From: Pseudomonas sp. TH31
GTDB lineage: Bacteria > Pseudomonadota > Gammaproteobacteria > Pseudomonadales > Pseudomonadaceae
NCBI RefSeq assembly: GCF_016650815.1
Contig: NZ_JAEKEZ010000038.1
Location: 301,413-365,412, forward strand
DNA length: 64,000 nt
Direction of reading: 5' to 3'
The translations under genes and the position numbers were made by a program. This document shows, piece by piece, positions 47,538 through 55,668 of this stretch; the first letter of the stretch is position 1, and each line of letters opens with the position of its first letter. The notes beneath the pieces were generated by a model that saw only the letters and a list, made by a program, of their open reading frames with translations, did no database searches and was not told the origin of the DNA.

Positions 47538-47603
47538 GAGGAAAGCGCCAGGGGCCAGGTCAGAAAATGGAGGCGCAGGATGCCAGAAAGATTGCATGAG
47601 CGG

Positions 47604-47689
47604 CAAAGATCGCAGCCTTCGGCAGCTCCTACATTTGAACCGCGATCCCATGTAGGAGCTGCCGAAGGCTGCGATCATTTGATCTTGCA
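47604..47689. repeat. REP-like hairpin, inverted member
   Basis: CAAAGATCGCAGCCTTCGGCAGCTCCTACA and TGTAGGAGCTGCCGAAGGCTGCGATC form the arms, the reverse arm order to other members. It touches the stop of the LysR gene at 47690. Confidence 0.8.
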
Positions 47690-48589
47690 TTAAATGGTTC
47701 CAAACGCCGCCAACACATCCTCCTCAAACGCCTTCTGCGCGTCCCCCGGCACCTGCGCCCGATGCCGAGCCAGGTGAAACCCGACATCGAAACTCATTTC
47801 CCCAACCCTCACGGCCCGAAGCAAGCCCTTGTCTTCCCAGCTTCGGGCAAAGTGACTCGGCAAGTAACCGACGTGTTTGCCAGAAAGAATAAAGGCGAGG
47901 GTGCCTTCAACCTGCTCCGAGCGTGCCGAACACAACTTGCCTTGGAATGGCTCGTCACTGCGTAGAAAGCGATAAGGGTGGTCCACCCGGTCGCAGGCCT
48001 GAAATGCTTCATTATCCGGCACCTCATTGCTGAACAACGGATGACCCGGCGCGCAGTACAAATGCTGTGTCTCGCTGAACAACTCACGGTAGTCAAACGC
48101 GCTTTGCACCTGTGAGAAATAGCCGATCGCCAGGTCCAGCCGCTGTTGCAGCATTAAACGCTCCATTTCGCCGGGCATGGCACTGATCAGCTCGATCCGC
48201 ACCGACTCATCCCGCTCGCGAAACCGCCGGATCGCATCCGCGACTCGTTGCAGCACCGATTGATCGAGGGCTTCGGACAGCCCCACCCGTACCTCGCCAA
48301 TCAAACGCCCGGCGACACCGTTGGACTGATGACGGAAGGCTTCGATGGACTCAAACAATCCACGGGTCGCAATCAGCAGTTGCTCACCTTTGGGCGTGAT
48401 TTTGAAGCCGCCCTTGCCGCGACTGCACAGTCGATAGCCGAGCCGGGTTTCGAGCCTGGCCATTTGCTGGCTGATGCTTGACTGGCTCAAGCCCAGTTCA
48501 CCCTGGGCCGCACTGAAGCCGCCGCATTCGACCACGCTGACAAACAGGCGCAGCAGTTGCAGGTCCAGATCGTGGAGTTGACCGAACAT
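47690..48589 (-). CDS. LysR-family transcriptional regulator
   Basis: About 299 aa. HTH: LDLQLLRLFVSVVECGGFSA, LSQSSISQQMARLETRLGYR; effector domain: LIGEVRVGLSEALDQSVLQR. It is divergent from the polyamine-binding protein/agmatinase genes, with 101 bp between starts, so it likely controls them in response to agmatine or a related guanidine. Confidence 0.9.
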   Translation of the reverse strand: MFGQLHDLDLQLLRLFVSVVECGGFSAAQGELGLSQSSISQQMARLETRLGYRLCSRGKGGFKITPKGEQLLIATRGLFESIEAFRHQSNGVAGRLIGEVRVGLSEALDQSVLQRVADAIRRFRERDESVRIELISAMPGEMERLMLQQRLDLAIGYFSQVQSAFDYRELFSETQHLYCAPGHPLFSNEVPDNEAFQACDRVDHPYRFLRSDEPFQGKLCSARSEQVEGTLAFILSGKHVGYLPSHFARSWEDKGLLRAVRVGEMSFDVGFHLARHRAQVPGDAQKAFEEDVLAAFGTI

Positions 48590-48690
48590 CAAACATTACT
48601 CCGGGATAATGTCAGGTTAACAAACTTGATATTTCACCAATGTATCCGACGGCGCACGCTGTAACCACTTCAACAGGTCAGGTGTTTATC

Positions 48691-49782
48691 ATGGCTCCTC
48701 TCTTCAAGCTGTGTTGCCCCGCGTTGTTACTCGCTGTCGCTGTGTCGGCCCAGGCCGAGGATAAGATTCTCAACCTCTACAGTTGGCAGGATTACTTTGC
48801 TCCCGAGGCCATCAAGCAGTTCGAGCAGGAAACCGGCATCCAGGTGCGTTACGACACCTTCGACAGCTCCGAAGTCCTGGAAACCAAGCTGCTGACCGGT
48901 GGCAGCGGCTATGACGTGGTGGTGCCTTCTTCCAGCGTCATGGCGCGCGGGATTGCCGCCAATGCGTTGAAGTCGATTCCCCTCGACAGTTTAAAGGGCC
49001 ACGCCAACCTCGATCCGGACTTGCTGAAAAAGGCTGCCGCCACCGACCCTGGCAACCGCTTTGGCGTGCCGTATACCTGGGGCACTTTGGGTCTGGGGCT
49101 GAATGTCGAGGCGGTAAAGAAGCGTTTGCCGAATGTGCCGCTCAACAGCCTGGACCTGCTGTTCAAGCCTGAATACGCCAGCAAGCTGAAAGATTGCGGC
49201 ATCGCGATCATCGATTCGCCGCAGGAAGTGATCGGCCTGGCACTGCACTACCTCGGCAAAGATCCCTACAGCACCGACAAGGCTGATCTGTCAGCCGCCG
49301 AGGCGTTGCTGCATCAGTTACAGCCGAATGTGCTGTACGTCGCCACCGGTCGGCAGATCAGTGATCTGGCCAACGGCAGCATTTGCCTGGCGTTGGCCTA
49401 CAACGGTGACGCCAGCATGGCCGCCGACCAGGCGCAAAAGGCCAACAAGCCGTACGAGGTGACTTACCGCATTCCCAAGGACGGCACGCTGGTCTGGCAG
49501 GACAATCTGGCGATCCCCAAAGACGCGCCACACCCTGAAGCGGCGCAGGCGTTTGTCGAGTTCATGTTGCGCCCCGAATCCGTCGCCGGGGTCACCAATA
49601 CGCTGTTTTTTGCCAACGCCAACCAAGCCGCAACACCCCTTGTGGATGAGGCGGTGCGCACCAACCCGGATATTTATCCTCCCGCCAATGTGCGCGACCG
49701 CTTGTACGCCGACCAAAGCATGAACCTCAAGGACATGCGCCAGCGCACCCGCATGTGGACCACTTTCCGTAGCCGTCAATAA
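48691..49782 (+). CDS. Polyamine ABC transporter substrate-binding protein (PotF/SpuD-like)
   Basis: 363 aa with a signal peptide (CCPALLLAVAVSAQA). The mature chain starts KILNLYSWQDYFAPEAIKQF, the typical PotF/PotD entry, followed by FDSSEVLETKLLTGGSGYDV and YTWGTLGLGLNVEAV. Trp and Asp residues that line the polyamine pocket are in place (LVWQDNLAIP, YNGDASMA). No permease or ATPase lies beside it. Paired with an agmatinase gene 13 bp downstream, it probably binds agmatine, putrescine or a guanidino acid. Confidence 0.88.
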   Translation: MAPLFKLCCPALLLAVAVSAQAEDKILNLYSWQDYFAPEAIKQFEQETGIQVRYDTFDSSEVLETKLLTGGSGYDVVVPSSSVMARGIAANALKSIPLDSLKGHANLDPDLLKKAAATDPGNRFGVPYTWGTLGLGLNVEAVKKRLPNVPLNSLDLLFKPEYASKLKDCGIAIIDSPQEVIGLALHYLGKDPYSTDKADLSAAEALLHQLQPNVLYVATGRQISDLANGSICLALAYNGDASMAADQAQKANKPYEVTYRIPKDGTLVWQDNLAIPKDAPHPEAAQAFVEFMLRPESVAGVTNTLFFANANQAATPLVDEAVRTNPDIYPPANVRDRLYADQSMNLKDMRQRTRMWTTFRSRQ

Positions 49783-49795
49783 TAAGGAATTCACC

Positions 49796-50755
49796 ATGGA
49801 TGTCCCTGTGCAAAACGACCAGGCCATGACCCGCGACAGTCTTTACGGGACTGACGCCGAAAGCACCTACGCCGGTATCACCAGTTTCATGCGCCGGCGC
49901 TACAGCCGCGACTTGCGCGGGGTCGACGTCGCGGTCAGCGGCGTGCCGTTCGACACCGCCACCAGCAACCGCCCCGGCGCGCGTTTCGGACCGCGGGGCA
50001 TTCGTGCCGCGTCCACCGGGATTGCCTGGGAGCGCCACTGGCCATGGACGTTCGACCCGTTCGATCACTTGGCGGTGATTGATTACGGCGATTGCGACTT
50101 CGACTACGGCATGCCGCAATCGGTGCCGGAAAGCATCGAAGCCCACGCCGAACACATTTTGAACGCTGGCAGCGCGATGCTCACGTTTGGTGGTGACCAC
50201 TTCATCACCTACCCGCTGCTCAAGGCCCATGCCCGCAAGCATGGTGCGTTGTCGTTGATCCACTTCGACGCCCACAGCGACACCTGGCCGGACGAGGAGG
50301 GCAAACGCGTCGATCACGGCACGATGTTCTGGCACGCGGCCAAGGAAGGTCTGGTGGATCCGTCGCGCTCGGTGCAGATCGGTTTGCGCACCACCAACGA
50401 CGATCACATGGGCTTTCAAGTACTGGACGCACGGCAAGTGCATCGCCAGGGGTGCGAGGCGATTGTCGAGGCGATTCGGGCGCGGGTCGGCGATAACCCG
50501 GTATACCTGACGTTCGACATCGACTGCCTCGATCCGGCATTCGCGCCGGGCACCGGAACTCCGGTGTGCGGCGGCTTGAGCACGGTGCAGGCGCTGGAGA
50601 TCCTCGGCGGTCTGCGCGGGATCAATCTGGTGGGCATGGACGTGGTGGAAGTGGCCCCGGCCTACGACAGCGCGGACATAACCTCACTGGCAGCGGCAAC
50701 CTTGGCGATGGAAATGCTCTGCCTGTATGCCGCCAGGCACAAAGTCGACCGTTAA
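49796..50755 (+). CDS. speB: Agmatinase-family ureohydrolase
   Basis: 319 aa. The Mn-binding motifs of ureohydrolases are present: LTFGGDHF, LIHFDAHSDTW and TFDIDCLDPAFAPGTGTP. RPGARFGPRGIRAAS is the usual N-terminal loop. It should release urea from agmatine to give putrescine. Guanidinobutyrase (GbuA) and guanidinopropionase (GpuA) are close paralogues in Pseudomonas, so the exact substrate is not settled. It forms an operon with the polyamine-binding protein. Confidence 0.85.
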   Translation: MDVPVQNDQAMTRDSLYGTDAESTYAGITSFMRRRYSRDLRGVDVAVSGVPFDTATSNRPGARFGPRGIRAASTGIAWERHWPWTFDPFDHLAVIDYGDCDFDYGMPQSVPESIEAHAEHILNAGSAMLTFGGDHFITYPLLKAHARKHGALSLIHFDAHSDTWPDEEGKRVDHGTMFWHAAKEGLVDPSRSVQIGLRTTNDDHMGFQVLDARQVHRQGCEAIVEAIRARVGDNPVYLTFDIDCLDPAFAPGTGTPVCGGLSTVQALEILGGLRGINLVGMDVVEVAPAYDSADITSLAAATLAMEMLCLYAARHKVDR

Positions 50756-50771
50756 AAACAGCGCCTGAAAA

Positions 50772-50862
50772 TGTGGGAGCGAGCTTGCTCGCGATGAGGC
50801 CATAACATCCAACATGGTTGTTGAATGTGAGGCCGCTATCGCGAGCAAGCTCGCTCCCACAA
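50772..50862. repeat. REP-like hairpin, GTGGGAGCGAGCTTGCTCGCGAT family
   Basis: Perfect arms TGTGGGAGCGAGCTTGCTCGCGAT and ATCGCGAGCAAGCTCGCTCCCACA, inner arms GAGGCC and GGCC around AACATCC/ACATGGTTG, just after the agmatinase gene. Confidence 0.85.
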
Positions 50863-50938
50863 TTGATTTGTGTCGGTCAAAACATTGTGTTTCGACTCAA
50901 ACCCTGTAGGCGCGAGGCTTGCCCGCGAAGCTTTTTCA

Positions 50939-51186
50939 GGCCACCGCAACCCTCGGCAGCTCCAGCGTCTCAACCCCGGTATAGCGCGCCACCGCCCCGG
51001 CAATCATCCCATGGGGCACCCCCGGCTCCACGCTACTGATCCCATCAAGCCGCGCCAACTGCTCGTGCCCCAACCGGTGCCGAAGTGGCTGGCGCCCGAG
51101 ACCCGCAGGCCGGTTTTGCGGCCGAAACCGGCATTTTCATCCGTCGCAATCGGATCGACCCTCGGGCAAATCGCTACTGCCAGTTT
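50939..51186 (-). pseudogene. Gene remnant upstream of the WYL regulator
   Basis: The minus strand reads as protein in two frames that join at about 51070: CPRVDPIATDENAGFGRKTG and LRVSGASHFGTG, then HRLGHEQLARLDGISSVEPG and VARYTGVETLELPRVAVA up to a TGA at 50939. No start or complete domain is present. The codon bias suggests a real but broken gene end; the family is not recognised. Confidence 0.4.
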
Positions 51187-51241
51187 CTGACAACAGCCTT
51201 TGCTAAGCTGCGAGCACTTTTCCGCATTGAGCGTGCCGACC

Positions 51242-51958
51242 GTGTCGCGAACCACTCGTTTACTCACTTTGCTGCAAGTGCTGCGGGGTAAAAGTCGCCC
51301 GGCGACCGCTGCGACTTTGGCCGGGGAACTGGAGATTTCCGAGCGCACGCTGTATCGCGACATCGCCGAACTCACGGCCCTAGGCGCGCCGATCTATGGC
51401 GAGGCAGGGATTGGCTACGTATTGCGCAGTGGTCTGTTTTTGCCGCCATTGATGCTCAATGCCGACGAAACCGAAGCCATCGTGCTGGGTTTGCGCTATG
51501 TCGATCAGCGCGGCGATGAGGTGTTGAGCAAAGCGGCGGCGGATGCACTGGCCAAGATTGCCGCGGTGTTGGCACCTGAGGCGCTGGAGGCGTTGCACAA
51601 CCCGACGGTCATGCCCGGCCCTCCGGGTTTTGGCTTTGCGCAAAACATTGTGCCGTTGAATGTGTTTCGCCAGGCGATCCGCCATCAGGCCAAGCTGCAC
51701 ATTGATTACGCGGACGCCAACCAGGTGCCGACGCAGCGCTTGATCTGGCCCTTGGCGCTGGGATTTCTCAACGAGGTGCGGATCATCGTCGCCTGGTGCG
51801 AGTTGCGCAGCGCCTATCGGACCTTTCGCACTGACCGGATATCGGCGGCGAGCGAGCAGGGCGAATGCTATCCCGGTCGGCGCAGCGACCTGCTGCGCAC
51901 CTGGCGCAAGCAGATGGAACTGGACGAAGCCGGGCGATTCACTCCTGACAAGAACTGA
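51242..51958 (+). CDS. YafY-type HTH/WYL-domain regulator
   Basis: 238 aa. The GTG at 51242 opens the standard YafY start (MSRTTRLLTLLQVLRGK). A DeoR-like winged helix (ATAATLAGELEISERTLYRD) is followed by a WYL domain (KLHIDYADANQVPTQRLIWP, EVRIIVAWCELRSAYRTFRT). Such proteins sense small ligands or nucleic acids through WYL. The SnoaL-like gene follows 51 bp downstream on the same strand. Confidence 0.85.
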   Translation: MSRTTRLLTLLQVLRGKSRPATAATLAGELEISERTLYRDIAELTALGAPIYGEAGIGYVLRSGLFLPPLMLNADETEAIVLGLRYVDQRGDEVLSKAAADALAKIAAVLAPEALEALHNPTVMPGPPGFGFAQNIVPLNVFRQAIRHQAKLHIDYADANQVPTQRLIWPLALGFLNEVRIIVAWCELRSAYRTFRTDRISAASEQGECYPGRRSDLLRTWRKQMELDEAGRFTPDKN

Positions 51959-52009
51959 CACAACGGTGCTTTAGCATGGCTCCAGAATCAAACAACAAGG
52001 AGCTGCAAC

Positions 52010-52351
52010 ATGTCTAACCCAGCCACTTCACTGGCCCCGGCCATCGCTGCTTACATCGCCGCTGCCAATGCGCGCGACAGCACAAGGGTCGCCAGTTTTT
52101 TCGCTGAGGATGCCAACGTCTTCGATGAAGGCGAGCATCAGGTCGGCACCCAGGCCATCGCCCAATGGATGCAAGACACCGCCCAGCGTTATCAGCCGCG
52201 GGTCGAGGTGCTCGACGTTCAACTGCGCACCGGCAAGGTGCTGGTGCACAACCTGATATCCGGAACGTTTCCCGGTAGCCCGCTGGAACTGCGCTACACC
52301 TTTCGCCTTGACGAACAGGGCAAGATTGCCCGGCTGGACATCTCCCTCTGA
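52010..52351 (+). CDS. SnoaL/NTF2-like protein
   Basis: 113 aa, a cone-shaped NTF2-like fold (IAAYIAAANARDSTRVASFF, AEDANVFDEGEHQVGTQAIA, LRYTFRLDEQGKIARLDISL). AAGGAG precedes the ATG. Members are small-ligand binders or isomerases; no catalytic set can be named here. Possibly regulated by the upstream WYL gene. Confidence 0.8.
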   Translation: MSNPATSLAPAIAAYIAAANARDSTRVASFFAEDANVFDEGEHQVGTQAIAQWMQDTAQRYQPRVEVLDVQLRTGKVLVHNLISGTFPGSPLELRYTFRLDEQGKIARLDISL

Positions 52352-52366
52352 CACCACTCAGTACCA

Positions 52367-52457
52367 GTGGGAGCGAGCCTGCTCGCGAAGGCGGATTAAC
52401 ATTCAACATCTTTGTTGTCTGACACACCGCTTTCGCGAGCAGGCTCGCTCCCACAGG
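52367..52457. repeat. REP-like hairpin, GTGGGAGCGAGCCTGCTCGCGAA family
   Basis: Arms GTGGGAGCGAGCCTGCTCGCGAA and TTTCGCGAGCAGGCTCGCTCCCAC around a 45-nt core, between the SnoaL-like and zapE genes. Confidence 0.85.
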
Positions 52458-52526
52458 GGATTGCGGTGTTTCAAATAGTTGGGTGGCTGGCATACTGCTC
52501 AGCTTCAAACCTGAAGCGCGGCCCTT

Positions 52527-53644
52527 ATGACTTCCGATTCCCCCTTGAGCGCCTGGCAACACGCCATCGAACAAAAGGGCTTCGTCCAGGACGAAGCCCA
52601 GGAACATGCCGTATGGGCGCTGCAAAAGTGCTACGAAGCGCTGCATGAAGGGCGCACGCCGATTACCGGCGTTTACCTCTGGGGCCCGGTCGGTCGGGGC
52701 AAGACCTGGTTGATGGATCAGTTCTACAACAGCCTGCAGGTGCCGGCCCGGCGTCAGCATTTCCACCACTTTATGGGCTGGGTGCATCAGCGTTCGTTTC
52801 AACTGACCGGCACGGCCGATCCGTTGAAAGCCCTGGCCCGGGAATTGGCCGGGAAGTCCGGGTGTTGTGTTTCGATGAGCTGTTCGTCAACGACATCGGC
52901 GACGCGATCATTCTCGGTCGTTTGTTCCAGGTGATGTTCGACGAGGGCGTGGTGGTGGTCTGTACCTCCAACCAGCCACCGGATCAGCTGTATGCCGACG
53001 GCTTCAATCGCGACCGTTTTGTCCCGGCCATCGAGGCGATCAAAAAGCACATGCAGGTGATCGCGGTGGATGGCGGCGAAGATCATCGCCTGCATCCGGG
53101 GACGGCGTTGCAGCGATATTGGGTGACTGCGCCGGGGCTGGCCAGTGGGCTGGCCGCGGCGTTCAAGGCCTTGACCATTGGCCAGTCGGTGTCCAGCGAC
53201 CCGGTCGAGGTTGGCTACCGCACGGTCAACGTGGTGCAGGCCAGCGCGACGGTGCTCTGGTGCCGCTACGCGGATCTATGCGAGCAACCATTTGCTGCCA
53301 TGGACTTCATGGCCCTGTGTGACACCTTCAGCGCTATTCTGATGAGTGACGTGCCCAACCTCAGCGCGCAGAAGCGCGAAGGGCGCATCGCCCAGGGCAC
53401 TGAGGATGGCGTGGAACGGGTGGTGGCCGGTGATCGTGATTTGCCGCAGTTGTCGGTGCACGACGACGGTGTACGGCGTTTCATCGCGCTGGTGGACGAG
53501 TGCTATGACCGCAAGGTGCCGCTGTACCTTGAAGCCCACGTGCCGATGGACGCGCTGTACACCGAAGGTTATCTGGAGTTCCCGTTCCGCCGCACCCTCA
53601 GCCGACTACAGGAAATGCAGCTGCAACGTTTTGCCGACGCTTGA
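52527..53644 (+). CDS. zapE: AFG1/ZapE-family ATPase (one apparent frameshift)
   Basis: Reconstructed as 372 aa. Walker A is GVYLWGPVGRGKTWLMDQFY (about residue 55), and Walker B is VLCFDELFVNDIGDAIILGR just after the break at 52858-52862 (CCGGG for CCCGGG). Sensor 1 is VVVVCTSNQPPDQLY. ZapE binds FtsZ and acts in cell division under stress in E. coli; mitochondrial AFG1 is a related quality-control ATPase. The C-terminal part is FIALVDECYDRKVPLYLEAH. Confidence 0.87.
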
Positions 53645-53650
53645 GCACTA

Positions 53651-53814
53651 CTAGTGTCCGGTCTCGCAAATGCTGTTCCTTTTTGACGGCGTCTGTTGCC
53701 GTCATGCTGCGTTGCAGCTCCTCGCCATAGCGGGCTATGACTCGTCGCGGCGCCTTGCCTGACGACAACAGCCACTCGTCAAAAGAGCAACGTATTTGTG
53801 AGACTGGACACTAG
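53651..53814. mobile_element. 164-bp palindromic MITE-like element
   Basis: The ends CTAGTGTCCGGTCTCGCAAAT and the complement of ATTTGTGAGACTGGACACTAG form imperfect terminal inverted repeats of about 37 bp (to ..TTTTTGAC / GTCAAAAG..). Inner arms CTGTTGCCGTCA and TGACGACAACAG continue the symmetry, so the whole element is one long imperfect palindrome. It carries no gene. It begins 6 bp after the zapE stop and ends next to the ribosome site of the dinB-like gene. No transposase is in the window. Confidence 0.75.
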
Positions 53815-53825
53815 AAGGAGCGACG

Positions 53826-54407
53826 ATGAATCAGCCTTTGTCCCACCATTTGCTGACCATGGCCTACCAGAATGCCTGGGCCAACCATCGACTGGCCAAG
53901 GCCTGGGGTCAGTTGAGCGCGGTGGAACTGGCGGCGCCGCGCGTCAGTTTCTTCCCGAGTATCGTCGCGACCCTCAATCACATCCTGACCTGCGACTGGT
54001 TCTATGTAGACGCCCTTGAGCGCGAGCGGCGCGGTGATGAGCCGCATCACGATTGCTACGTGTTTTTCAAAGACGATCAGCCGTTCACGGCGGCTGCCGA
54101 TCTCAAGCGTGAGCAAGCCCATGTGGATAATCGGCTGATCGCCTATTGCGAGCAATTGCGTGATGCCGACCTCGGGCGACTGGTGACCATCGCTCGTGAC
54201 ACGCCGCAACACGACAGCCGTTTGCGCATGCTGTCGCATTTGTTCGAACACCAGATCCATCATCGCGGACAGGTTCACGTGATGCTCAGCGCGACCGCCG
54301 TCAAACCACCGCAGCTGGATGAATTTTTCTGTGTCGGGGAGGCGGGGTTGCGGGTCGAGGATTTTGCCGAGTTGGGCTGGACTGAGGAGTTGATCTGGGG
54401 GCATTAA
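53826..54407 (+). CDS. DinB-family metal-dependent protein
   Basis: 193 aa, four-helix DinB/YfiT-like fold. The three metal His are visible in TLNHILTCDWF and in the last-helix motif HLFEHQIHHRGQVHVML. AAGGAG precedes the ATG immediately after the MITE-like element. Family members are thiol S-transferase-like or of unknown function; the substrate cannot be named. Confidence 0.87.
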   Translation: MNQPLSHHLLTMAYQNAWANHRLAKAWGQLSAVELAAPRVSFFPSIVATLNHILTCDWFYVDALERERRGDEPHHDCYVFFKDDQPFTAAADLKREQAHVDNRLIAYCEQLRDADLGRLVTIARDTPQHDSRLRMLSHLFEHQIHHRGQVHVMLSATAVKPPQLDEFFCVGEAGLRVEDFAELGWTEELIWGH

Positions 54408-54409
54408 GA

Positions 54410-54482
54410 TCAAAAGATCGCAGCCTTCGGCAGCTCCTACGCGCCTGTGAGCGCTGCCGAAGGCTGCGATCTTTTGATCTTG
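54410..54482. repeat. REP-like hairpin, short member of the CTGCCGAAGGCTGCGATC family
   Basis: AAGATCAAAAGATCGCAGCCTTCGGCAGC and GCTGCCGAAGGCTGCGATCTTTTGATCTT, nearly perfect arms with a short loop. It starts at the dinB-like stop and may act as a terminator. Confidence 0.85.
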
Positions 54483-54566
54483 ACCCCCAACCCTTGCTAA
54501 TGTCTCCCGTCCTTCCAGTGCGCGCAACGCGCACTGAGGCAAACTGTTGTGTGATCGAGGGTGGAA

Positions 54567-55058
54567 ATGGAATCCGCAGAAATACTTGTACTTCAAGCCA
54601 GCTACACCAACCCCATACACGCCGAGGCCATTTGCCTGGTGCTGAACGACTATGCCGAAGACCCTATGGGTGGCGGCAAACCATTGTCCGCCGATGTCCT
54701 GCGACAACTGCCGGCGGAACTGGCCAAGCGTCCTTATGCGTTCAGTGTGTTGGCATTCGTCGGCGGCGAACCGGCGGGGCTGGTGAATTGCTTTGAAGGC
54801 TTTTCAACCTTTGCCTGCCGGCCGTTGGTCAACGTCCATGATGTGTCGGTGGTGTCGAAGTTTCGCGGCTTGGGCCTGAGCCAGAAGATGCTGCAAAAGG
54901 TCGAAGAGATCGCCCGTCAGCGCGGTTGCTGCAAGATCACCCTCGAAGTCCTGGAGGGCAATGACGTGGCCCAGGCGTCCTACGCCAAGTTCGGTTTTGC
55001 TGCCGGCATGTTCGACCCGGCCCATGGCCGCATGTTGTTCTGGATCAAGGCGCTGTAA
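54567..55058 (+). CDS. GNAT N-acetyltransferase
   Basis: 163 aa. The acetyl-CoA loop is VVSKFRGLGLSQKMLQKVEE, and the C-terminal strand pair is CKITLEVLEGNDVAQASYAK followed by FGFAAGMFDP. The ATG at 54567 has AGGG upstream; an in-frame GTG at 54561 is less likely. Substrate unknown. Confidence 0.87.
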   Translation: MESAEILVLQASYTNPIHAEAICLVLNDYAEDPMGGGKPLSADVLRQLPAELAKRPYAFSVLAFVGGEPAGLVNCFEGFSTFACRPLVNVHDVSVVSKFRGLGLSQKMLQKVEEIARQRGCCKITLEVLEGNDVAQASYAKFGFAAGMFDPAHGRMLFWIKAL

Positions 55059-55074
55059 ATCCCAGGCAAAAAAA

Positions 55075-55094
55075 GGGCGTCCATCAGGACGCCC
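55075..55094 (-). terminator. Rho-independent terminator
   Basis: GGGCGTCC-ATCA-GGACGCCC stem-loop. On the minus strand it is followed by a T7 run (the A run at 55068-55074), so it ends the small exported-protein gene at 55141. It also lies after the GNAT stop. Confidence 0.85.
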
Positions 55095-55140
55095 AAGTGC
55101 CAGCTCTGACGTCGGAGCAGGCCGCCAGAGGTCCATCGGT

Positions 55141-55347
55141 TTAGGGTTTGTAGCTTTCGGTCACTTGCGCGGTTTGATCGTCCGGAACCCGCAGTTGCCC
55201 ACTTTGACGCTGATCGGTTTGCGGTTGTGCGGTGTGGACCGGAAAGTTGTCCCAGTGATGCTTCATCCGCTGCGCGCCGCCTTCGGCAAATGCACTGGCG
55301 GAACCGACGATAAGCAGGCCGGCGAAGATCAGGCTGACTCGTTTCAT
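55141..55347 (-). CDS. Small exported protein of unknown function
   Basis: 68 aa with a signal peptide (SLIFAGLLIVGSASAFA) and a hydrophilic mature part (MKHHWDNFPVHTAQPQTDQR, LRVPDDQTAQVTESYKP). The strong terminator just downstream supports a real transcript. No domain is recognised. Confidence 0.75.
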   Translation of the reverse strand: MKRVSLIFAGLLIVGSASAFAEGGAQRMKHHWDNFPVHTAQPQTDQRQSGQLRVPDDQTAQVTESYKP

Positions 55348-55561
55348 GGTGTGTCTCCCACTAAGAATGACGGGGTGCCTTTCATCCGTGATTCAAGGGC
55401 GTGGGCGCAGTATTGGCGTACCCCATTAAGTCGGGGTTAACACCGAAAAAAACTGTGGAAGCTCAAGTACCGCGTTCGACGCATATCCCTGTGGGAGTGA
55501 GCCTGCTCGCTCTCACCGTTGATGTTTAGTGGACTCAGGTACCGCGTTTGACGCAGATACT

Positions 55562-55652
55562 TGTGGGAGCGGGCTTGCTCGCGAAGAGGCCATCAGCTTC
55601 AACATCATCGTTGGGCGTACCACCGCCATCGCGAGCAGGCTCGCTCCCACAG
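55562..55652. repeat. REP-like hairpin, GTGGGAGCGGGCTTGCTCGCGAA family
   Basis: TGTGGGAGCGGGCTTGCTCGCGAA faces ATCGCGAGCAGGCTCGCTCCCACA. A lone half-site (TGTGGGAGTGAGCCTGCTCGC) lies at about 55490-55511. Together they fill most of the 320-bp gap between the small exported protein and the TonB receptor. Confidence 0.8.
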
Positions 55653-55668
55653 TTGATTGGTGGCGGGC

